Source of the DNA: JBKPNX01 sp046732855
GTDB taxonomy: Bacteria; Pseudomonadota; Alphaproteobacteria; Geminicoccales; Geminicoccaceae
Assembly (NCBI GenBank): GCA_046732855.1
Contig: JBKPNX010000227.1
Span: 1 to 39,658, forward strand
Direction of reading: 5' to 3'
DNA: 39,658 nucleotides
The notes beneath the pieces were generated by a model, which saw only the letters and a list, made by a program, of their open reading frames with translations, was not told where the DNA came from and did no database searches. A program made the translations under genes and the position numbers. This document shows, in pieces, positions 33,942 through 39,658 of the stretch; position 1 is the stretch's first letter; each line of letters begins with the position of its first letter.

Positions 33942-34814
33942 ATGGGCCAGATCCTGATCAGCATCCTGTTCGACGGCCTCGCCTACGGCATGCTCTTGTT
34001 CATCATCGCGGTCGGCCTGTCGGTCACGATGGGCCTGATGGGCTTCATCAATCTCGCGCACGGCGCGTTCGCCATGGCCGGCGGTTACGCCATGGTGTCG
34101 CTGACCCAGGCGCTCGGCGTGCCGTTCGTCGCTGCGCTCCTGCTCGCGTTTCTCCTGGTCGGGAGCGTCAGCGCGCTGTTCGAGCGCGTGCTGTACGCGC
34201 GCCTGTACCGCGCCTCCGAGCTCGATCAGGTGCTGCTCTCGATCGGCCTCGTGTTCATGGCCACGGCCGCGTTCACGTTCTTCTATGGGCCGTCCCCCCA
34301 ACGGATCGCGGTACCCGATCATCTGCGCGGCCAGATCGAGCTCGCCGGGCGCGTGTTCCCCGCCTACCGCGTGTTCCTGATCGCGGTCGGCCTCGGTCTG
34401 ATGGCGGCGCTGTGGCTGCTGTTCGAGCGCACCCTGATCGGCGCACGCATCCGCGCTGCGGTCGACAACCGGCGCATGGCGCAGTCGGTCGGCATCGACG
34501 TCGAGGCGCTGTTCACCTGGACCTTCGCCTGCGGCAGCGGCCTCGCCGCGGTCGGCGGCGGTCTCGCGGTCGAGGTGGTCGGGCTGTCGCCGACCTTCGC
34601 CATCCAGTATCTCGTGTTCTTCATGATCGTGGTCACGGTCGGGGGCGCCGGCAGCCTCTGGGGCACGTTCGCGGCAGCGCTGCTGCTGGGATCCCTGGAC
34701 AACGCCGGCAAATATCTATGGCCGGACGGCGGCGCCTTCTTCATCTACATCGCGACCGTGGCGCTCCTGCTGCGCTGGCCGGATGGCCTGTTCGGACGCG
34801 GGCAGCGGGCCTGA
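33942..34814 (+). CDS. livH: Branched-chain amino-acid-type ABC permease LivH
   Basis: The 290-residue permease has a first span LFDGLAYGMLLFIIAVGLSV and the family signature MGFINLAHGAFAMAGGYAMV. GARIRAAVDNRRMAQSVGID is the coupling loop region, and FMIVVTVGGAGSLWGTFAAA lies in the last third. It forms the pore with LivM. ATG 33942 follows GAGGG. Its partner binding protein is probably the one at 29429. LivM overlaps its 3' end by 32 bp if ATG 34783 is used. Confidence 0.9.
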   Translation: MGQILISILFDGLAYGMLLFIIAVGLSVTMGLMGFINLAHGAFAMAGGYAMVSLTQALGVPFVAALLLAFLLVGSVSALFERVLYARLYRASELDQVLLSIGLVFMATAAFTFFYGPSPQRIAVPDHLRGQIELAGRVFPAYRVFLIAVGLGLMAALWLLFERTLIGARIRAAVDNRRMAQSVGIDVEALFTWTFACGSGLAAVGGGLAVEVVGLSPTFAIQYLVFFMIVVTVGGAGSLWGTFAAALLLGSLDNAGKYLWPDGGAFFIYIATVALLLRWPDGLFGRGQRA

Positions 34815-35835
34815 GCGCGCCGCAGCGCGCGCGGCGCGGGCGAGCGTGGTTGCGCGCCACCGCTGGCGGACCGGGGAGACGCTGCCCTGGCTGCTCGCGC
34901 TCGGCGCTTACTTTTTCCTGCCGAATTACCTGTTCCTCGGCACGCGGATACTGATCCTTATCCTGTTCGCCCTGTCGCTCGACCTGATCCTCGGCTACGC
35001 GGGGATCGTCACGCTTGGCCACGCCGCCTATTTCGGGCTCGGCGCGTACATCGCCGGGATGCTGTCGGCCCATGCCGGCTGGCATGAGCCGATCACGGGT
35101 CTCTTGCTCGCGGGCGTGGGCGCCGCCGCCTTCGGCTGGCTCTCGGGTCTCCTGCTGCTGCGCTACCGCGGGCTCGCGCTGCTCATGCTGACGCTGGCCG
35201 TCGGCATCATGCTGATGGAACTCGCGAACGTGCTCGAGGCCTGGACCGGAGGTTTCGATGGCCTCTATGGCATCACGCCGGCGCCGCTGTTCGGTCGGTT
35301 CGAGAACGACCTGTTCGGCCGCAACTACTACGTTTACAGCCTTGTCGTGCTGTTCCTCGTCTTTCTTGTCTGCCGGCGCCTCGTCCACTCCCCCTTCGGC
35401 CTGGTGCTGCAGGGGTTGCGCGACAACGAGGCGCGCATGCGCGCGATCGGCTGCGACGTGCTCCGCGCCAAGCTCAGGGTGTTCGCGCTCGCCGCGGGCA
35501 TCGCTGGGCTGGCCGGGGGTCTGTTCGCCCAGGCGAACGCCTTCGTCACGCTCGACGTGTTGAGCTTTGCACGTTCCGGCACCGTCTTGATCGTGCTGAT
35601 CCTCGGCGGCGTCGGGCGGCTGTACGGCGCGTTCGTGGGCGCGACCGTGTACTATCTGCTCGAGGATCAGCTGGCCAAGCTCAGCCCCGAGTTCTGGCAG
35701 TTCGGGGTCGGCCTGGCGCTGGTGCTCGCGGTGCTGTTCGTGCGCGGCGGCCTGCTCGGCCTGCTGGTTTTTGCGACAGCGCTCTGGCACCGCGCCATGA
35801 GGATTGCCCGGCGCAGCACAAACCGTCCACCCTGA
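34783..35835 (+). CDS. livM: Branched-chain amino-acid-type ABC permease LivM
   Basis: The 350-residue permease opens with a polar, arginine-rich N-terminus and then the LivM core: SLDLILGYAGIVTLGHAAYF, FDGLYGITPAPLFG and the coupling loop GLVLQGLRDNEARMRAIGCD, ending with VLILGGVGRLYGAFVGATVY. The stated ATG overlaps livH by 32 bp; a GTG at 34846, after the stop, is a plausible alternative that removes 21 poorly conserved residues. The ATPase genes livG/livF, normally next, are missing: a minus-strand TPR-like gene follows instead. Confidence 0.9.
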   Translation: MACSDAGSGPERAAARAARASVVARHRWRTGETLPWLLALGAYFFLPNYLFLGTRILILILFALSLDLILGYAGIVTLGHAAYFGLGAYIAGMLSAHAGWHEPITGLLLAGVGAAAFGWLSGLLLLRYRGLALLMLTLAVGIMLMELANVLEAWTGGFDGLYGITPAPLFGRFENDLFGRNYYVYSLVVLFLVFLVCRRLVHSPFGLVLQGLRDNEARMRAIGCDVLRAKLRVFALAAGIAGLAGGLFAQANAFVTLDVLSFARSGTVLIVLILGGVGRLYGAFVGATVYYLLEDQLAKLSPEFWQFGVGLALVLAVLFVRGGLLGLLVFATALWHRAMRIARRSTNRPP

Positions 35836-35873
35836 GGGGTCGAGCCTGTCTCCCGCGTCGCGCGGCGGCAGGA

Positions 35874-36455
35874 CTACGCGCGCGGCTTTGGCGCGATCAG
35901 CAGCACCGCGCCGAGCAGCCGGCGCAGATCGCTCATCCGACCCGGCTTGAGCGCGAACCACTCGTCAAGGCCGCGCCCCAGCGGCTCGTCGGACCGCTCG
36001 AGCGTCACAGTCGCGGCGCGACCCTGGCGCGCCAGCGCATTGAACCAGGCGCGCGCGTCCCGGCTGTACACGTCGAGCTGGTCGGAGTGGCGCGCGGCGT
36101 TGCTCGGCCGGCTTGAGGTCATCAGATGAATCCAGCGCCAGCTGTCGTCCCACACTTCCAAGGCTTCGCGGAACAGCTTCTGCGCCTGGTAATCAAGGCG
36201 CCGGCGGCGCATCGCCAGGGCCTGATTGGTCAAGCTCGACGCCAGGCGTGGATCACCGCGCCCGAAATGCTTTTCGGCGATCTCGAGCGCCGCCGCCCAC
36301 AGCCGCGGAGGGTTGATCGGATCGCCGGCGCGAAACGCGATGGCAGCCTGTTCCTGGTAGCGTTCCCACGCGAGATCGGCCGCCAGCGCCGCCGCGTTGG
36401 CGACATCGCTCGGCGTCGCGGTCGCGCTCCTCACATTCGAGCCCGGATACGCCAC
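35874..36455 (-). CDS. TPR-like helical-repeat protein
   Basis: The 193-residue protein is almost wholly alpha-helical. It has TPR-like helix pairs: PPRLWAAALEIAEKHFGRGD, PRLASSLTNQALAMRRRRLD and YQAQKLFREALEVWDDSWRW, with the Ala-Leu-Ala spacing of such repeats, and a less regular C-terminal region (RDARAWFNALARQGRAATVT). GTG 36455 was chosen because GGGGAGAGG lies directly upstream. It is convergent with livM (38 bp apart). Function unknown; it probably makes protein-protein contacts. No membrane span or signal peptide. Confidence 0.6.
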   Translation of the reverse strand: MAYPGSNVRSATATPSDVANAAALAADLAWERYQEQAAIAFRAGDPINPPRLWAAALEIAEKHFGRGDPRLASSLTNQALAMRRRRLDYQAQKLFREALEVWDDSWRWIHLMTSSRPSNAARHSDQLDVYSRDARAWFNALARQGRAATVTLERSDEPLGRGLDEWFALKPGRMSDLRRLLGAVLLIAPKPRA

Positions 36456-36928
36456 GGCACCCTCTCCCCACTGACCCGCCACTCGTTCCGTTCGCAAGGC
36501 TCGAAGTTATCGAAAATCACTGTGAAAAGCAACAATTCGTTAAAGTAAACTATAATAAAGGTTAAAATCGGCGCCGCCGAATGTGCTATTGTCTTTCAAC
36601 CACGCAGCGCCATTTACCGGGAGGATGTCCGCTTTTTCATTATTTACTATTCGGCGGGAAGCAGTGGTGCTGGCGAGCAACGAAGCTGAGGTGATGCACG
36701 GCGGGCGCGGAGGACGCTCCTCAGCGAGCAATCCGGGGCGTACCGTTCGATGCTCGCGGCCTACCGTCGCACTAGAGAACATCCGGAACCAGCGCTCTGG
36801 CTCATGGCCGTGCGGCTGCGATTCGGCGCCGTTGACACCGGCCCGATCACCACTAATATCCAGCCCTTCCTGCCAGCTATCTGCGCGGGGGCGTTTTTGC
36901 GCATCGGGCGCTTGGGTCGTGTCCAGAC
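36456..36928. other. Divergent intergenic region with AT-rich block
   Basis: About 470 bp between the TPR-like gene (minus) and rplU (plus). The section 36500-36660 is much more AT-rich than its surroundings (TTAAAGTAAACTATAATAAA-like), a likely regulatory or acquired patch. A plus-strand TATAAT at 36551-36556 lacks a -35. The right-hand end contains the rplU promoter, listed separately. No gene recognised. Confidence 0.45.
36832..36859 (+). promoter_or_regulatory. Sigma-70 promoter of rplU operon
   Basis: A perfect TTGACA (36832-36837), a 16-bp spacer and TAATAT (36854-36859) lie about 70 bp ahead of the rplU ATG. This is the best -35/-10 pair in the window and fits a strongly expressed ribosomal-protein operon. 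Confidence 0.65.
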
Positions 36929-37252
36929 ATGTATGCAGTGATCCGCACCGGCGGAAAACAGTATCGGGTGGCCTCCGGCCAGGTGATCAAGATCGAGCGC
37001 CTGGACGGCGAGGTGGGCGACACCGTCGCGTTCGATCAGGTGCTGATGATCGGTGACGAGCAGGCCGACGGCGAGGCCAGGATCGGCGCCCCTCTGGTCG
37101 AGGGCGCGCGGGTCACCGCCGAGGTGCTGGAGCAGGGCAAAGGGCCCAAGGTGATCGTGTTCAAGAAGAAGCGGCGCAAGAACTACCGGCGTCGGCGCGG
37201 TCATCGCCAGTTCCAGACGGTTCTGCGCATCCGCGACATCGCGGTGGCGTGA
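36929..37252 (+). CDS. rplU: 50S ribosomal protein L21
   Basis: This 107-residue 23S-rRNA-binding protein begins MYAVIRTGGKQYRVASGQVI and has the usual basic patch FKKKRRKNYRRRRGHRQ near its end, matching L21 across its length. It sits first in the rplU-rpmA-obgE-proB run behind a good promoter. The leader of about 65 bp between the -10 and the ATG could hold feedback control, but no structure is evident by eye. Confidence 0.97.
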   Translation: MYAVIRTGGKQYRVASGQVIKIERLDGEVGDTVAFDQVLMIGDEQADGEARIGAPLVEGARVTAEVLEQGKGPKVIVFKKKRRKNYRRRRGHRQFQTVLRIRDIAVA

Positions 37253-37274
37253 GCCGAGCTCGAGGAGAGACGAG

Positions 37275-37544
37275 ATGGCGCACAAGAAGGCCGGCGGCAG
37301 CTCGCGCAACGGGCGCGACTCGGCAGGCAAGCGGCTCGGCGTGAAGAAATTCGGCGGCCAGTTCGTGCTGCCCGGCAACATCATCATCCGCCAGCGGGGC
37401 ACGCGCTGGCATCCCGGGCGCAACGTCGGGATCGGCCGCGATCATACCCTGTTCGCCCTGGTCGAAGGTCAGGTGCAGTTTGGCTCCGGCCGGGGCGGGC
37501 GCTCGTACGTGTCGGTGGTGCCGGGCACCGCTGCCGCCGAATAG
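37275..37544 (+). CDS. rpmA: 50S ribosomal protein L27
   Basis: The 89-residue protein has the canonical start MAHKKAGGSSRNGRDSAGKR, which reaches the peptidyl-transferase centre, followed by LGVKKFGGQFVLPGNIIIRQ and RGTRWHPGRNVGIGRDHTLF. It lies 22 bp after rplU with GAGGAG upstream. The N-terminus starts MAHKK directly, without the cleavable extension of Firmicutes. A terminator hairpin follows 18 bp downstream. Confidence 0.97.
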   Translation: MAHKKAGGSSRNGRDSAGKRLGVKKFGGQFVLPGNIIIRQRGTRWHPGRNVGIGRDHTLFALVEGQVQFGSGRGGRSYVSVVPGTAAAE

Positions 37545-37562
37545 GCGCCCAAGCTCTCGCGC

Positions 37563-37592
37563 AAGGGGGATGGCGCGCCATTCCCCTTTTTT
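37563..37592 (+). terminator. Intrinsic terminator between rpmA and obgE
   Basis: GGGGATGGCG and CGCCATTCCCC form a long stem (one G-T pair) with almost no loop and are followed directly by six T residues. It would end or attenuate transcription of rplU-rpmA and separate the ribosomal genes from obgE-proB, which start 31 bp later. Confidence 0.75.
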
Positions 37593-37622
37593 GTTGACGG
37601 ATCAGGCACGGCCGGGCGCCCG

Positions 37623-38630
37623 ATGCGCTTCCTCGACCAGGTCAAGATCTACGTGCGCGGCGGCGATGGCGGCAACGGCTGCGTCAGCTTCCGGCGGGAG
37701 AAGTTCATTCCGCGCGGCGGACCGGATGGCGGTGACGGCGGGCGTGGCGGCCACGTGATCGCGCGGGCCGATCCCGAGCTCAACACCCTGATCGACTATC
37801 GCTACCGTCAGCACTTCCGGGCGGAGCGCGGCCAGCACGGCATGGGCAAGGACCGCACCGGGGCGAGCGGCGCCGACATCGAGCTCGCCTTGCCGCTCGG
37901 CACCCAGATCTTTGCCGAGGACGGGGCGACCGCGATCGCCGACCTGACGCGGCCGGAGCAGACGATCATCCTGGCCCGTGGCGGCGATGGCGGCTTCGGC
38001 AACAGCCGCTTCAAATCCGCGACCAACCGCGCGCCGCGCCAGTCCACCCCCGGCGCGCCCGGCGAGGAGCGCTGGCTGTGGCTGCGGCTCAAGCTGCTGG
38101 CGGACGCCGGCCTGGTCGGTCTGCCCAACGCCGGCAAATCCACGTTTCTTGCGGCGGTGTCGCGGGCGCGCCCCAAGATCGCCGACTACCCGTTCACCAC
38201 GCTCGGGCCCAAGCTAGGCACGGTGACAATCGATCACGACCGCTTCACCGTCGCCGACATCCCGGGCCTGATCGAGGGCGCGCACGAAGGCGCCGGCCTG
38301 GGCGACCGCTTTCTCGGCCACATCGAGCGCTGCCGCGTCCTGCTTCACCTGGTCGACGCCACGCTGGCCGAAGTCGCCGACGCCTACCACACGGTCCGCC
38401 GCGAGCTCGCCGCGTACCAGGTTGACCTCGCCCGCCGGCCGGAGCTGGTCTGCCTCAACAAAATTGATGCGCTCGGCGACGATGCGGTCGCGGCCAAGGC
38501 CGAGGCGCTGCGAGAGGCGGCCGGGCGGCCGGTGTTCCTGACCTCCGGCGTTGCGCGCCGCGGCTTGGATCCGGTGCTGCGCGCGGCGCACGCGGAGATC
38601 CGGGCGGCGCGCGCGGAGGTGCTCGCGTGA
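37623..38630 (+). CDS. obgE: GTPase Obg/CgtA
   Basis: This 335-residue ribosome-assembly and stress GTPase has an N-terminal glycine-rich Obg fold (FLDQVKIYVRGGDGGNGCVS, FIPRGGPDGGDGGRGGHVI, GGFGNSRFKSATNRAPR). The G domain has G1 GLPNAGKST, a switch region YPFTTLGPKLG, G3 DIPGLIEGAHEGAGLG and G4 LNKIDALG. Like other alphaproteobacterial forms it lacks a long C-terminal extension. The ATG lies 31 bp past the rpmA terminator. The stop overlaps the proB start (GTGA). Confidence 0.97.
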   Translation: MRFLDQVKIYVRGGDGGNGCVSFRREKFIPRGGPDGGDGGRGGHVIARADPELNTLIDYRYRQHFRAERGQHGMGKDRTGASGADIELALPLGTQIFAEDGATAIADLTRPEQTIILARGGDGGFGNSRFKSATNRAPRQSTPGAPGEERWLWLRLKLLADAGLVGLPNAGKSTFLAAVSRARPKIADYPFTTLGPKLGTVTIDHDRFTVADIPGLIEGAHEGAGLGDRFLGHIERCRVLLHLVDATLAEVADAYHTVRRELAAYQVDLARRPELVCLNKIDALGDDAVAAKAEALREAAGRPVFLTSGVARRGLDPVLRAAHAEIRAARAEVLA

Positions 38631-39658
38631 GCGCCCGCCGGCTCGTGGTCAAGATCGGCTCGGCGCTCCTGGTCGACGGTGCGGGCCGCCTGCGCCGCGA
38701 CTGGCTCGATGGCCTCGCGGCCGATCTCGCGGCCTGCCGCAATCAGGGCCAGGAAGTGATCGTGGTCACCTCGGGCGCGATCGCGCTCGGCCGGGCGGCG
38801 CTCGGGCTCAGGGCGCGCGTGCTCAGGCTCGAGGACAAGCAGGCGGCCGCGGCGGTCGGCCAGATCAATCTGGCGCATGCCTACCAGGAGAGCCTGGCGC
38901 AGCACGGCCTGCCGACCGCGCAACTGCTGCTCACGCTCGGCGATACCGAAAGCCGCCGCCGCTACTTGAACGCGCGGGCGACGATCGAGGCGCTGCTCAA
39001 GCTCGGCGTGGTGGCGGTGGTCAACGAGAACGACACGGTGGCGACCAACGAGATCCGCTTCGGCGACAACGACCGGCTGTCGGCGCGCGTCGCGGTCATG
39101 GCGAGCGCCGATCAGCTGATCCTCCTGTCGGATGTGGATGGCCTGTACACCGCCGATCCGGCGCGCGATCCCACCGCGGTGCGGCTCGGGGAGGTCGCCG
39201 AGATCACGCCGGAGATCGAGGCGATGGCGGGCGGCGCGGGCTCGCCGGCGGGCACCGGCGGCATGGAAAGCAAGCTTGTCGCCGCGCGCATCGCGACCCG
39301 CGCCGGCTGTGCCGTGATCATCGCCCCGGGCTTTGCGTCACGGCCGCTGGCGCGCCTCGCCGAAGGCGGCCCGTGCACCCGCTTCCTCCCCCGGGCGACG
39401 CCGCGCCGGGCACGCAAGGAATGGATCGCGGGTGCGCTCGCCGCGATGGGCGTGGTGCGCATCGACGGCGGCGCGGCGCGGGCGCTGCGCCGCGGCAGCA
39501 GCCTGCTGCCCGCCGGCGTGCTCGCGGTCGAAGGCGCGTTCGGGCGGGGCGACGCCGTGATCGTGCGCGATCCCGACGGCAGCGACATCGCCAAGGGCCT
39601 GTCCGCCTACGACGCCGAGGACGCGCGCCGGATCTGCGGGTGCAAGACCGAGCAGATC
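38627..39658 (+). CDS. proB: Glutamate 5-kinase, 3' end outside window
   Basis: ProB phosphorylates glutamate in the first step of proline synthesis. The GTG at 38627 overlaps the obgE TGA. 344 codons are present without a stop, and the window edge cuts off about 25-35 residues. The kinase domain has LVVKIGSALLV, VVTSGAIALG, VVNENDTVATNEIRFGDND and LILLSDVDGLYTADP, plus GTGGMESKLVAARIATRAG. The C-terminal PUA domain starts near residue 270 (KEWIAGALAAMGVVRIDGGA, LLPAGVLAVEGAFGRGDAV). proA usually follows in this arrangement but is outside. Confidence 0.96.
   Translation, partial: MSARRLVVKIGSALLVDGAGRLRRDWLDGLAADLAACRNQGQEVIVVTSGAIALGRAALGLRARVLRLEDKQAAAAVGQINLAHAYQESLAQHGLPTAQLLLTLGDTESRRRYLNARATIEALLKLGVVAVVNENDTVATNEIRFGDNDRLSARVAVMASADQLILLSDVDGLYTADPARDPTAVRLGEVAEITPEIEAMAGGAGSPAGTGGMESKLVAARIATRAGCAVIIAPGFASRPLARLAEGGPCTRFLPRATPRRARKEWIAGALAAMGVVRIDGGAARALRRGSSLLPAGVLAVEGAFGRGDAVIVRDPDGSDIAKGLSAYDAEDARRICGCKTEQI

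Noticed and set aside
35874..36455. TPR-like gene as a third component of the TIR/STAND system
   Set aside because: It is on the same strand but separated by livH-livM with no coupling; helical repeats alone are not enough to link it.
36551..36556. TATAAT as a promoter -10
   Set aside because: No -35-like hexamer occurs 16-18 bp upstream, and the block is AT-rich, so a chance match is likely.

Overview
The window is about 39.7 kb of high-GC DNA. The gene content and order point to an alphaproteobacterium, probably in or near the Rhodospirillales: rplU-rpmA-obgE-proB, glmU-glmS, an actinobacterial-like two-domain thiosulfate sulfurtransferase, several ABC/TRAP uptake systems, and ATGA/GTGA start-stop overlaps. 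The taxonomic placement is inference; no rRNA gene is present.

Layout. 1-1330: a decayed prophage segment (terminase small subunit, HK97-gp10-like and HTH remnants, all frameshifted) lying on the 3' side of a tRNA-Lys(CTT). Then tRNA-Gly(CCC). 2117-5305: glmU-glmS, the UDP-GlcNAc supply genes. 5748-7601: a tight three-gene operon with a MotA/TolQ/ExbB-type channel, an ExbD-like protein carrying a YfaP-like periplasmic domain, and an unknown membrane protein. 8131-10166: a creatininase-family hydrolase and an orphan TRAP binding protein. 10307-13228 (minus): a sulfurtransferase with a small partner, a broken zinc-ribbon-family gene and a DUF533/TerB-like protein. 13557-14632 (minus): an Mrr-type restriction gene split by a frameshift. 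14882-16619: lipoprotein-cbpA-cbpM. 16663-20703 (minus): DoxX, an MDR reductase, a frameshifted MGMT, and a decaying catabolic block (CoA-transferase remnant, UbiD pseudogene, intact flavin split-barrel protein). 21007-22915: an HpcH/HpaI aldolase and a D-2-hydroxyacid dehydrogenase. 23032-29168 (minus): threonine aldolase, MFS transporter and a sugar-type ABC importer (binding protein plus two enlarged permeases). 29429-35835: a branched-chain-amino-acid-type ABC importer (binding protein, LivH, LivM) interrupted by a minus-strand two-gene TIR / nSTAND1-NTPase cassette. 35874-36455 (minus): a TPR-like protein. 36832 to the end: promoter, rplU, rpmA, terminator, obgE and a proB truncated by the window edge.

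Two themes stand out. First, housekeeping genes are intact, but at least six accessory genes carry frameshifts that can be placed to within a few bases. This looks like progressive gene decay in laterally acquired material, although assembly indels must be excluded. Second, the strongest candidates for little-described systems are the TIR + nSTAND1 cassette (probable NAD-consuming, NTPase-gated immunity) wedged between the binding protein and permeases of a Liv transporter, and the ExbB-like / ExbD-YfaP / membrane-protein operon at 5748-7601.
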